64,000 bases of DNA from Oligoflexales bacterium (lineage in GTDB: Bacteria > Bdellovibrionota_B > Oligoflexia > Oligoflexales > RGVZ01): positions 62,001 to 126,000 of the forward strand of contig CANLUT010000001.1 in the NCBI GenBank assembly GCA_947494335.1, read 5' to 3'. The notes beneath the pieces are model-generated. The model ran no database searches. It was given only the letters and a program-made list of their open reading frames with translations, and was not told the origin of the DNA. Made by a program: the position numbers and the translations under genes. Within the stretch, counting starts at the first letter, position 1. Every line of letters starts with the position of its first letter. Positions 1 to 7,962 of this stretch are shown here, in pieces.

Positions 1-1574
1 TCGTCAGACCGGGGGACAAAATTGGTTTGGTCGGTCCCAACGGAGCGGGAAAATCCACCATATTTAAAATTATTGTCGGTCGAGATCATCTGGATGATGG
101 AACAGTGACCGTCGATCCTGGAGTGCTTGTCGGCTACTTCGATCAAAATATTGGCGAGATGGCCGGTCGTAGTGCGCTAGCTGAGTGTATTGCAGGTGCT
201 GGTAAGGTTTCTGAAATCGGCATTGAATTGGCAGCCATGGAAGCGCGGATGGGTCGTTTTGCTGACGAGCCGATGGGTGATGATGAGATGATGACCTTCA
301 TGGAGCGCTTTGGGGAGCTCCAAATGGAGTATCAAGCGCGAGGTGGATATGATCTTGAATCACGAGCTCAAGCAATTCTCTCAGGCTTAGGCATTGGTCC
401 TGACGCTTACAATCGCCCTGTGGAAAGTTTTTCGGGTGGTTGGAAAATGCGTATTGCTCTTGGGCAAATTCTTTTGCTTAACCCCGATGTTCTTTTGATA
501 GATGAGCCGACGAACCACTTGGACATAGAATCGATTCTTTGGCTCGAAGAATGGCTGAAGAGTTTTAAGGGTGCGATCGTAATGACGAGTCACGACCGTG
601 AGTTCATGAACCGCATTTGTGGTCGAACAGTAGAGATAGCTAACAAGCAGATTACGACATATAGCGGTAACTATGACTTTTACCTGCGTGAACGGGAGAT
701 TCGCCGCGAACAACAAATCGCCGCATTCAAACGTCAACAAGAGCAACTGGCAAAAGAAGAGGAATTTATCGCAAAGTTCGCTGCGCGGGCTTCACATGCA
801 GCACAAGTTCAGTCGCGTGTTAAAAAATTAGACAAGATTGAACGTCTTGAGTTGCCAGTCGAAACAAAAAAACTAAACTTCGACTTTGCGGCCGCTCCGA
901 GGAGTGGCAACGATGTTGTTCGATTGGAATCACTTTGTAAGGAATACCCTCTGCATGAGGGTGGCGTTAAGCGTGTTTTCAGCGGAGTAACGGGAGTTGT
1001 GCAGCGGCAAAATAAGATTGCTGTGACCGGTGTTAACGGCGCAGGGAAAAGTACGCTATTAAAATGTATAATCGGGGATACAGCGGCGACATCGGGTGGC
1101 GCCGTTATTGGAGCTAGTGTTAATTTGGGGTATTTTTCCCAGTACTCATGCGATCTACTAAATCCAGAAAACACGATCTGGGATGAAGTTTCCAATCGAC
1201 TGCCTGCGGCGTCAGTTGGTTACCTACGTAATCTTCTGGGAGCATTCATGTTTTCAGGTGACGATATTGAAAAAAAGATTCGTATGTTGTCTGGCGGTGA
1301 GAAAAGCCGTGTGATGCTTGCGTGCATATTGGCAACACCGGTGAACTTCCTGGTTCTTGACGAACCGACAAACCATTTGGACATCGATAGTCGCGAGACT
1401 TTGCTCAATGCACTCAAAGATTTTGATGGCACCGTAATGATCGTCAGTCACGATCGTTATTTCCTACGTAGCATCGTCAATCGCGTCTTTGAAATTGACC
1501 ATGGTGAGATGCGTGTTTATGACGGCACATATGACTACTATCTGGAAAAGACAACTCATAGGCACCATCATTAA
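1..1574 (+). CDS. ABC-F family ATPase, 5'-truncated by window start
   Basis: Tandem ATP-binding-cassette protein without membrane segments. ABC-F proteins act on ribosomes (translation factor or antibiotic protection). The reading frame is open from base 3, so the gene begins outside the window and the TTG listed at 27 is not its start. Visible are a first Walker A (GPNGAGKST), signature SGGWKMR and Walker B (LLIDEPTNHLD), a charged helical linker around residues 225-280 typical of the ABC-F interdomain linker, then a second Walker A (GVNGAGKST), LSGGEKSR and FLVLDEPTNHLD. It ends in a His-rich tail (THRHHH). The subgroup (EttA, Uup, YbiT or YheS type) cannot be decided with the N-terminus missing. 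It converges on hutU with an 8-bp gap and no terminator hairpin between them. Confidence 0.93.
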   Translation, partial: VRPGDKIGLVGPNGAGKSTIFKIIVGRDHLDDGTVTVDPGVLVGYFDQNIGEMAGRSALAECIAGAGKVSEIGIELAAMEARMGRFADEPMGDDEMMTFMERFGELQMEYQARGGYDLESRAQAILSGLGIGPDAYNRPVESFSGGWKMRIALGQILLLNPDVLLIDEPTNHLDIESILWLEEWLKSFKGAIVMTSHDREFMNRICGRTVEIANKQITTYSGNYDFYLREREIRREQQIAAFKRQQEQLAKEEEFIAKFAARASHAAQVQSRVKKLDKIERLELPVETKKLNFDFAAAPRSGNDVVRLESLCKEYPLHEGGVKRVFSGVTGVVQRQNKIAVTGVNGAGKSTLLKCIIGDTAATSGGAVIGASVNLGYFSQYSCDLLNPENTIWDEVSNRLPAASVGYLRNLLGAFMFSGDDIEKKIRMLSGGEKSRVMLACILATPVNFLVLDEPTNHLDIDSRETLLNALKDFDGTVMIVSHDRYFLRSIVNRVFEIDHGEMRVYDGTYDYYLEKTTHRHHH

Positions 1575-1582
1575 TTCGATTT

Positions 1583-3592
1583 TCAAATCTCAACAGGCCA
1601 CGGAAGCGTGATGTGCTCGCCCCGATCTGCATTTTCAGTATTGAATTCCATGCAGGTTTCGATTGAGTGTGGATTTTGTGCCCATGCCCGCCGTGCGACA
1701 CCGCCCATCACATCCCATGGCATTGCCGTGTCAAGAATGGCGTCGACTCTAGCAGAACCGTCCAAAAGCATGCCATAACCGCCATTTATTGATTTGCCAA
1801 TGCCTACGCCCCCGCCATTATGGAGCGCACACAGTGTCATACCGCGAGCGGCATTGCCTGCAAAAATTTGAGTAGCCATATCGGCCATGATGTTCGAGCC
1901 ATCTTTGATATTGCTTGTTTCCCGAAATGGAGAGTCGGTTCCGCCGGTGTCATGATGGTCACGGCCAAGCATAATCGGGCCGACGTCTCCCCGACGTACC
2001 ATGTCATTAAACTTCAATGCGATGGCCCTACGTCCTTTAGCATCCTGATATAAGATCCTAGCTTTGGTGCCTACAACGAGTCGGTTTTTCTCTGCGTCCC
2101 GGACCCAGTTGTAATTATCCTCATCCTGGTAGCGCATGTCTTTTCTTAAAGTTTTGATAACTTCGGCTGCTGCTGCATCTGTCTTCTGAAGATCCTTGTC
2201 GTCCCCTGAAAGACAAACCCAGCGAAATGGCCCGTATCCGTAGTCAAAAAGTTCTGGTCCCAAAATGTCTTCGACGTAGCTCGGCCAAATAAACCCATCG
2301 CGCGTGTCCGTACCATTTTTCGCAATGCTACTAATACCAGTGTCGAACACACTTTTCATAAATGCATTACCGTAGTCGAAAAAGTATGTACCCCGCTCCG
2401 ATAACGTCTTAACAAGCTTAAAGTGATTCTGCAGAGTCTTATCCACGCGCTTTTTGAATTCTGCCTGATTTTGCGCAAGGAGCTCAGTTCGTTCCGCAAA
2501 AGTCATACCTTGAGGGCAGTAACCGCCTTCGTAGACAGCATGACAACTTGTTTGATCGCTTAGGAGATCGATATGGATTTTTTCATCAACTGCGTACTGA
2601 AGGAGATCAACAATATTTCCCTCAAATGCTATTGCTATTCCTATTTTTTTTGCCATGGCCTCATGGGCCAAAGCAAATGCGTCTTTCGGAGTTCTAGCGA
2701 CAACGTCCACCCATCCTTGACTATGTCTAGTTTCAATTCTCGAACGATCAACCTCGGCAATGATGCCAGCGCAGCCTGCAATGGCGACGGCCTTGCCCTG
2801 AGCGCCGCTCATTCCACCAAGTCCGCTGGAGATGAATAATTTACCGCCCATATTTTCGCCGTGTTTCAATCCTAGCTTGAGGCGACCGGCAAGCATGATG
2901 GTGTTGTAGGTCCCGTGAACGATTCCCTGCGGTCCGATGTACATCCATCCACCCGCGGTCATCTGTCCATAGTTTGCGACGCCGATGGCGGCCGCACGAT
3001 GCCAATCTTTTGGATTATCAAACATTCCGATCATCAATGCATTCGTTGTAATAACGCGCGGTGCGCCTGGATGTGAGCGGAATAAGCCGACAGGGTGTCC
3101 AGAGTAAATGACCAGTGTTGTGTCGTCTGTCAGCTCTTCGAGGTACCGTTTGATGAGTCGATATTGCATCCAGTTTTGGCAGACTTGCCCGGTCTCCCCG
3201 TAAGTAACCAGTTCGTATGGGTAGAGGGCGATATCGAAATCAAGATTGTTATCGATCATGACTTGCAAAGCTTTGCCCGCTAGACACTTTCCCTTGTATT
3301 CTTGGACTGGTTTGCCCTTGATAGCTCCGCTTGGTCGAAATCGATAACCGTAAATTCGACCACGAGTTTTTAATTCCTCCAAAAATTCAAATTTGAGCTG
3401 CCCGTGAAATTTCGGATGAACGTAACGAAGTGCATTGGCGAGGGCCAACTTAGTATCCTTTTCATCCAAGTTGAAACCTCTTGACGGGGCTCTTCGGTAT
3501 TTTGGATCGAAAGAAGGGAGTTCCGGAAGATTGGATTCGAGTTCTTCAACTTTGATACGTGTGGTTTTTGAAATCTGATTTGCATTGATCAT
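1583..3592 (-). CDS. hutU: Urocanate hydratase (urocanase), long form
   Basis: Converts urocanate to imidazolonepropionate in histidine breakdown, using tightly bound NAD+; cytosolic. The family signature around YGQMTAGGWMYIGPQGIVHGT is clear, with the NAD-binding GGLGGMSGAQ segment and the conserved RDHHDTGGTDSPFRET and DQTSCH motifs. At 669 residues it is about 110 longer than the usual bacterial HutU (about 555) and resembles the long, eukaryote-like urocanases; the extra length is mostly N-terminal. It starts at ATG 3592 with AGGA six bases upstream; this Shine-Dalgarno overlaps the pabB stop (TAAGGACAAAAAATG), so the two genes are probably co-transcribed and coupled. No other hut gene is visible in the window. 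Confidence 0.95.
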   Translation of the reverse strand: MINANQISKTTRIKVEELESNLPELPSFDPKYRRAPSRGFNLDEKDTKLALANALRYVHPKFHGQLKFEFLEELKTRGRIYGYRFRPSGAIKGKPVQEYKGKCLAGKALQVMIDNNLDFDIALYPYELVTYGETGQVCQNWMQYRLIKRYLEELTDDTTLVIYSGHPVGLFRSHPGAPRVITTNALMIGMFDNPKDWHRAAAIGVANYGQMTAGGWMYIGPQGIVHGTYNTIMLAGRLKLGLKHGENMGGKLFISSGLGGMSGAQGKAVAIAGCAGIIAEVDRSRIETRHSQGWVDVVARTPKDAFALAHEAMAKKIGIAIAFEGNIVDLLQYAVDEKIHIDLLSDQTSCHAVYEGGYCPQGMTFAERTELLAQNQAEFKKRVDKTLQNHFKLVKTLSERGTYFFDYGNAFMKSVFDTGISSIAKNGTDTRDGFIWPSYVEDILGPELFDYGYGPFRWVCLSGDDKDLQKTDAAAAEVIKTLRKDMRYQDEDNYNWVRDAEKNRLVVGTKARILYQDAKGRRAIALKFNDMVRRGDVGPIMLGRDHHDTGGTDSPFRETSNIKDGSNIMADMATQIFAGNAARGMTLCALHNGGGVGIGKSINGGYGMLLDGSARVDAILDTAMPWDVMGGVARRAWAQNPHSIETCMEFNTENADRGEHITLPWPVEI

Positions 3593-3601
3593 TTTTTGTC
3601 C

Positions 3602-4921
3602 TTATGATTTCACGCCAGTTAAAATTGAACACTTTGATTTGATTTCGAGTAGTTCCATATCGGGATTGCTCTTCACGACAATGCCGCTTCCCGCAGCGTA
3701 ACGTGCCGATCGCATCCAATTATCACTGATAATAGTTCGAATCAGAATGTTGGATTTGATAGAACCATCGTGCATGACAGCAAAAAGATTTCCCATAAAA
3801 AATCCTCGCGATTGTCCCTCATCGGACTTAATGCGTGCCATGGCAGCTATTTTCGGGGCTCCCGTAATTGAGCCTCCTGGACACAATGATTGCAAAACGT
3901 CACGTAAGGTTATTTCCGAATTTAGACGCCCTTGCACGTGTCCCTCTAGGTGCCACACTCCGGGAAATTTTTTAAGTTCACCAGCGCTGATGACATCTAC
4001 AGATCCCGTGTCACATAATTTCGCGAGATCATTGCGCATGAGATCAATGATCATGCGAAGTTCAGCGAGGTCTTTTTCGCTGTTCAACAGTTGTTGCCCA
4101 GCATTAAGATCGGCTTTCTCATCGCCAGAAACTCTCGCGATCGTACCCTTTATAGGCCAGGTTTCAATCTTATGAACGTCTTTTTCGGTTGAGATTTCCA
4201 CGAACCGTTCAGGGCTAAATGAAGCAAGAACGCGGCTTCCTTGTGTCAGCAGGCAGCCGTACGGTCCCGCGAATGTTTCCAGTCTCATGCATAAATTTCC
4301 CCAGCCTCCCGCGTTTGGAGATTGAAAAAAGCGTAGAAGATTGACCTGATAGAAATCGCCATTTTTTATGGAGTCGATGATAGACCTTACGGCGTCTAAA
4401 TAAGAGTCGTCACTAGTTACTGGCAGAAGTTCAATGGGTTCTGGCTCCGTTGGAATCCATTTCAACGCATCAGAAAGAAGAGACTTGAGTTCACGCGAAG
4501 GATGAAGGTGAAAACGGGACGTATTCGCATCGGCGCGAGCGACGTACTTTGGCTCGTTGTGGTCGGCGGTCCAAATTAGTGCAGCTTTTATATTCCATGC
4601 AATCGGGCGTTCGCTCGTAGTTATTGCTGATCCCGACGGGAAGAAATCATAGGGAACCGCGAAAATCCATCTTGGAAGTTCCGATGCATCAAGCGAAACA
4701 AAAGTATTGTCCCTCAGATTAGAAACCTGTAAATCGAGCAGATCTTCAAAATTTACAGGGGTCATGGATGTAGCGATGACGACCCGACCATCACCCAGCA
4801 TCGCCAAGATTAGCGGCGCGTCCTGATGAGGCCAGCATGCCGCAACCCTAAACGGCCCCTGGTGGGCATGACCTGTAATCGTGCCATTTTTTTTGGATTT
4901 AACAGTCGGTGATTTTCTCAA
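3602..4921 (-). CDS. pabB: Aminodeoxychorismate synthase component I (chorismate-binding enzyme)
   Basis: Chorismate-utilising enzyme that would make 4-amino-4-deoxychorismate for folate synthesis with a PabA amidotransferase; PabA is not in the window. Motifs of the chorismate_bind domain are in order: SPERFVEI, WPIKGT, MIIDLMRNDL and PGGSITGAPK. The Lys in PIKGT favours PabB over anthranilate synthase TrpE, which has PIAGT there. At 439 residues it is normal for the family, with a degenerate N-terminal domain. The start is a TTG at 4921 with an AGG-rich region about 9 bases upstream. Downstream hutU follows after 9 bp. The alternative assignment is an isochorismate or anthranilate synthase component; I favour PabB. 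Confidence 0.88.
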   Translation of the reverse strand: MRKSPTVKSKKNGTITGHAHQGPFRVAACWPHQDAPLILAMLGDGRVVIATSMTPVNFEDLLDLQVSNLRDNTFVSLDASELPRWIFAVPYDFFPSGSAITTSERPIAWNIKAALIWTADHNEPKYVARADANTSRFHLHPSRELKSLLSDALKWIPTEPEPIELLPVTSDDSYLDAVRSIIDSIKNGDFYQVNLLRFFQSPNAGGWGNLCMRLETFAGPYGCLLTQGSRVLASFSPERFVEISTEKDVHKIETWPIKGTIARVSGDEKADLNAGQQLLNSEKDLAELRMIIDLMRNDLAKLCDTGSVDVISAGELKKFPGVWHLEGHVQGRLNSEITLRDVLQSLCPGGSITGAPKIAAMARIKSDEGQSRGFFMGNLFAVMHDGSIKSNILIRTIISDNWMRSARYAAGSGIVVKSNPDMELLEIKSKCSILTGVKS

Positions 4922-5025
4922 AACAATGCCTTTTCCTGAGGGCGTGTTGGTCAGAATACTCGCTTAAATTCAGCAGGAAAAGTACTTTACTCAGTCCGCA
5001 ACGAGTACAGTCAGAGTTCAGCAGC

Positions 5026-5047
5026 CTTGTGTCACGGACTGCACAAG
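5026..5047. promoter_or_regulatory. Inverted repeat upstream of the 5128 sigma-54 site
   Basis: CTTGTG-N10-CACAAG, perfect 6-bp arms, about 80-100 bp upstream of the -24/-12 element. The location suits an activator-binding site; no evidence beyond symmetry and position. Confidence 0.3.
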
Positions 5048-5127
5048 TTGTCGATATTTTAGCCACTTTAAGAGCCTGAGTTTGCGGTAAGTAGCTGAAA
5101 TTTTTAATGTCGCCCTGACAGGTGCGG

Positions 5128-5143
5128 TGGCATAGGGGTTGCT
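5128..5143 (+). promoter_or_regulatory. Sigma-54 (RpoN) -24/-12 promoter for the 5222 lipoprotein
   Basis: TGGCATAGGGGTTGCT matches consensus TGGCACRNNNNTTGCW with one mismatch and has the invariant GG-N10-GC spacing. Expected transcription start is about 5154, leaving a leader of about 68 nt. The same element, 13/16 identical, precedes the paralogous lipoprotein at 30929. Confidence 0.75.
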
Positions 5144-5156
5144 CCTTGCCCATTGA

Positions 5157-5174
5157 GCGGACCAAGGCATCCGC
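5157..5174 (+). other. 5'-terminal mRNA stem-loop
   Basis: GCGGA-N8-TCCGC hairpin beginning about 3 nt after the start site predicted from the sigma-54 element. Similar hairpins sit at the same place in the 26110 and 30826 transcripts. Confidence 0.35.
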
Positions 5175-5221
5175 GTGTACTGTTGTTGCTCTGTATGAGT
5201 TGTGTTGTTGTTGGAGGCATT

Positions 5222-5962
5222 ATGAATTCACTATCCCGCCTGATACTTTTATCTATTCTCCCCCTGATTACGTCTTGCGGTGTTGGAACATCGTCATCCC
5301 CAGAGAGGCGTATCGATGAAAATCTTGTCAAAAATTCGCCAAAAATGTTGATTGGTCGGATTACAGCTAACGACTTCACGGCAGCATCGATGAATGTCCA
5401 GTTTGTTGCGATTCATAAAGACGTAAAAATTAGCTCTGGAGCTGACGCAGAGCGCGCGTTTAAAGAGGGTACGCCAGTATCATTCGGAGGAAACTCCAGT
5501 GTTGGATTAAATGGGTCTTCGGATGTTCGATACGATATGCGACTTGCAAACGAGGGAATGGTAAACTGCCCTCCCGGGATGAATTGCTCGAATGAACAAT
5601 TCGTTGTTGCCGGTCCGCGTGTGGGGATATTTGGAGGATTATTTGCAGGTCTGATTACCCGCTTGAAAAATCTTTTTAGCTTTCTGAGACCAAGCACTTG
5701 GATTGGCAATAACGGTTTGGGATATGGTTATCAGACGCAGTACGGCAATGGATCAGATCAGTATGGTGTCTTTGTTCCTAATCCGCAAACCCCGGTCTAT
5801 CAGCCGGTTCCAGTCCAGACCTATCCCGGAGGTCCGATCAATACTACGCCGCAATATCCAAACTATCCTACGACTCAGCCGGTTAACGGTCAGTACCCAC
5901 AGAACCCTCAATATCCGCCTCTGCCACAAGGGCAGGAACCCATGCCTACCAACCTGAGGTAG
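5222..5962 (+). CDS. Secreted lipoprotein, paralogue of the 30929 product
   Basis: Function unknown. The start is ATG 5222, seven residue-free bases after a strong GGAGG (5213-5217), not the upstream in-frame start of the ORF track. The N-terminus MNSLSRLILLSILPLITSC is a lipoprotein signal with lipobox ITSC. Residues about 40-100 form the conserved part shared with the 30929 gene (PKMLIGRI ... DVKIS ... AERAFKEG); then comes a segment FGGLFAG...LFSFLRP, and the last 70 residues are a Pro/Gln/Tyr-rich low-complexity tail probably exposed outside the membrane. It is transcribed alone from a sigma-54-type promoter and ends at a good terminator at 6012. Confidence 0.85.
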   Translation: MNSLSRLILLSILPLITSCGVGTSSSPERRIDENLVKNSPKMLIGRITANDFTAASMNVQFVAIHKDVKISSGADAERAFKEGTPVSFGGNSSVGLNGSSDVRYDMRLANEGMVNCPPGMNCSNEQFVVAGPRVGIFGGLFAGLITRLKNLFSFLRPSTWIGNNGLGYGYQTQYGNGSDQYGVFVPNPQTPVYQPVPVQTYPGGPINTTPQYPNYPTTQPVNGQYPQNPQYPPLPQGQEPMPTNLR

Positions 5963-6011
5963 GCTTGGTCTCAGTTTGAAGGTGTTCGGACTTTTAAATC
6001 TTGTTTTGACG

Positions 6012-6050
6012 TTGCTCTCCCCCGACACAAGGTGGAGGGCAAATTTTTTT
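6012..6050 (+). terminator. Rho-independent terminator after the 5222 lipoprotein
   Basis: Nine-pair stem TTGCTCTCC / GGAGGGCAA (one G-U pair) with a 13-nt loop, followed by ATTTTTTT. Confidence 0.85.
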
Positions 6051-6115
6051 CTTGTTTTTGCAAATTATTAAATTGGCTTTGTATACTTGGCAAATTCAGC
6101 TGGTTGCAATCGTTT

Positions 6116-6131
6116 GGGCAAACACGTTGCT
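6116..6131 (+). promoter_or_regulatory. Possible sigma-54 promoter upstream of the 6250 gene
   Basis: GGGCAAACACGTTGCT keeps GG-N10-GC and TTGCT but lacks the first T and the C at position 6 of the consensus. It lies 119 bp before the ATG. A sigma-70-like promoter is also present closer to the gene, so this one is less certain. Confidence 0.45.
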
Positions 6132-6162
6132 GGCACTATGCGCAAAATTGTGACCGGGTTTC

Positions 6163-6192
6163 TTGATTTGCGTCTGTATCACCCGCTATAAT
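6163..6192 (+). promoter_or_regulatory. Sigma-70-type promoter for the 6250 gene
   Basis: TTGATT (6163-6168), 18-bp spacer, TATAAT (6187-6192), giving a leader of about 50 nt. Confidence 0.5.
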
Positions 6193-6249
6193 TACAGGTA
6201 GACATAAGCTCATGCAGCCGTCGCTTCAACTATCGAGGAGAGTAGAGTT

Positions 6250-7233
6250 ATGAACTCCGCGCCAAATCAGCCCAACAATAATAATAATAATACTTTCAAT
6301 TCTCAGCCGGCAACTGGCACCCAGAGTAATCCCTTTACTGCGGATTTGAAGGGTGAGTTCACGAGCAACTTTGGAACTAACACCAATGCTGTGTCCCAGA
6401 TTTTTAAGGACGGAAGCTTTGGTGGATCCAACAACAAAAAGTACATCATTTACGGTATTGCTGCGGTGGTGGTGCTTGTGTTGGGATGGATCCTTCTTAG
6501 TGGTGACGAGGCGGTAGACACAGAGACTGCTGTTGACGATGCAGCAGAAGAAGTTGGAGAAGATACAGAGGCTGGTGCTGGTGAGAAGAAAGAAGACGCT
6601 GCTGCGACTGATGCGGCTGCTTCTACAGATGCCGCGGCACCGGCTGATGCTGCTGCTCCTGCTGATGCTGCTGCGCAACCTGCAGCGACTGGCTCTATTA
6701 GCTTGACTGGGCCAGAAAATGGCGCATCTCTCAACTATGACGAAACCCAAGGCTCGGCGTCTTTCTCTTGGAATGGCGGCCCAGGAACTATTGTCTTCTC
6801 GCGCCACAATAGCATGCAGCCCGAAGTCATGCGCGTTAAGGTCAGCGGATCTTCCTACGCATTCCATCACCCATGGCCAGGCCAATGGTTCTGGAAAGTA
6901 GAGTCTGAGGGTGGGGCAAGCGAGGTTCGCTCTTTCTCAGTCAATCCTCCAGTTCGCCGTAATGTGGCTCTTACCGCCCCTGCTGCCGGAGCGTCAATTG
7001 CTGGTACAGGTGGAGTGGTGTCATGGACAGAAGATAAGGGTGTTGCGTACTACCGCGTGGAGTTGAACCAGGGTGATGATTGGTCTAACCCCCAGTTCAA
7101 ATTTTCAAGCGCAGGCGCTCAGGTGCAACTAAATGGTGTGCCGGCTGGACAGTATAATGTGCGATTGGGAGCTTTCTCGGAAGTTTCTGGGCGTTGGGAG
7201 TTTACACAACCAATTGCGATCACTGTTCAGTAA
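6250..7233 (+). CDS. Single-pass membrane protein with two C-terminal beta domains
   Basis: Function unknown. The first about 75 residues are Asn/Ser/Thr-rich and lack a signal peptide; one transmembrane helix follows (YIIYGIAAVVVLVLGWILL). After it comes an acidic, then Ala/Pro/Asp low-complexity linker made of near-repeats of AAAPAD, and two similar domains of about 85 residues each. The domain starts (SLTGPENGASL and ALTAPAAGASI) and ends (QWFWKVES and QYNVRLGAF) align, suggesting duplicated fibronectin-III/Ig-like beta sandwiches. Likely topology is N-in, with the beta domains in the periplasm. GAGGAGAG precedes the ATG. Monocistronic between a promoter pair and the terminator at 7256. 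Confidence 0.85.
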   Translation: MNSAPNQPNNNNNNTFNSQPATGTQSNPFTADLKGEFTSNFGTNTNAVSQIFKDGSFGGSNNKKYIIYGIAAVVVLVLGWILLSGDEAVDTETAVDDAAEEVGEDTEAGAGEKKEDAAATDAAASTDAAAPADAAAPADAAAQPAATGSISLTGPENGASLNYDETQGSASFSWNGGPGTIVFSRHNSMQPEVMRVKVSGSSYAFHHPWPGQWFWKVESEGGASEVRSFSVNPPVRRNVALTAPAAGASIAGTGGVVSWTEDKGVAYYRVELNQGDDWSNPQFKFSSAGAQVQLNGVPAGQYNVRLGAFSEVSGRWEFTQPIAITVQ

Positions 7234-7255
7234 TTCGTCGATCTCTAAAGACAAA

Positions 7256-7284
7256 GCCATCGGATTATCCGGTGGCTTTTTTTT
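7256..7284 (+). terminator. Rho-independent terminator after the 6250 gene
   Basis: Stem GCCATCGGA / TCCGGTGGC (one G-U) with a TTA loop, followed by eight T. Confidence 0.9.
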
Positions 7285-7344
7285 ATCTGGAAGATTCCTT
7301 TTTTTTTGACTTGCTTCGCCAAGGCATGACAGAGTGTCGGCTAC

Positions 7345-7881
7345 ATGGATAAGTCTGCTCTAAGAACTCATTATCGATCAATGCGCCGTACGATTTCCGC
7401 GGAAGAGGCCAAGTTCTGGTCCGAGGGACTGGCGGCGAGCTTGCGTCTACATCTTATACAAGCAAGTTTTGACGGCGTTTTGTTTGCCTATCTTCCCACT
7501 CAGGGGGAGCCAGATCTCGTAGATTTTATGCGGAGCGCACGAGCACAAATCGCGATACCAAAGGTGGTGGGGAAGGGGCGTATGGACTTCTTTTTATGGA
7601 GTCCTGGGGATCCTGTAACCAGGGGACCATTTGGTATCTTAGAGCCTCTCGAACTGACGCATCCTGTCTTTCCAAAATCTGGTGACGCAGCTGTGATTCC
7701 TGCACTTGCTATTGATCGTTCTGGATTCCGCTTGGGCTTTGGAGGAGGCTACTACGACCGTTGGCTGCATGAGCATCGAGATAGCCTGGTCTTTACCGCT
7801 GGTGCTGTATTTCCACCCTTTATTTTTGACGGACAATTACCGCGGGAGTCTTTTGACGAGAGGGTCGACTTCCTTCTATGA
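7345..7881 (+). CDS. ygfA: 5-formyltetrahydrofolate cyclo-ligase
   Basis: Cytosolic ATP-dependent enzyme that converts 5-formyl-THF to 5,10-methenyl-THF, returning a storage folate to the one-carbon pool. The 178-residue length is standard. The N-terminal basic segment KSALRTHYRSMRR and the family signature GFGGGYYDRWL near residue 130 (nucleotide and folate site) are present, and the segment before it (AVIPALAIDRSGFRLG) also fits the family. Start ATG 7345 has only a weak ribosome-binding site. It stands alone after a terminator. Confidence 0.93.
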   Translation: MDKSALRTHYRSMRRTISAEEAKFWSEGLAASLRLHLIQASFDGVLFAYLPTQGEPDLVDFMRSARAQIAIPKVVGKGRMDFFLWSPGDPVTRGPFGILEPLELTHPVFPKSGDAAVIPALAIDRSGFRLGFGGGYYDRWLHEHRDSLVFTAGAVFPPFIFDGQLPRESFDERVDFLL

Positions 7882-7920
7882 CATCCTGAAATCTCCAGAG
7901 TCTACATCAGCAGAGGTCTA

Positions 7921-7939
7921 GTTGAGGGCTTAACTCAAC
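7921..7939. terminator. Weak hairpin between convergent genes
   Basis: GTTGAG-N7-CTCAAC perfect stem between the 3' ends of the cyclo-ligase gene and the 7963 gene. There is only a short T-rich stretch on either side, so terminator function is uncertain. Confidence 0.35.
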
Positions 7940-7962
7940 GTTCTGTTTGAAAAAGTAACGAT

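Noticed and set aside
6226-6885. 219-codon minus-strand ORF opposite the 6250 membrane protein
   Set aside because: Explained by low-complexity repeats of the plus-strand gene; its product is Cys/Ser/Ile-rich without any family.
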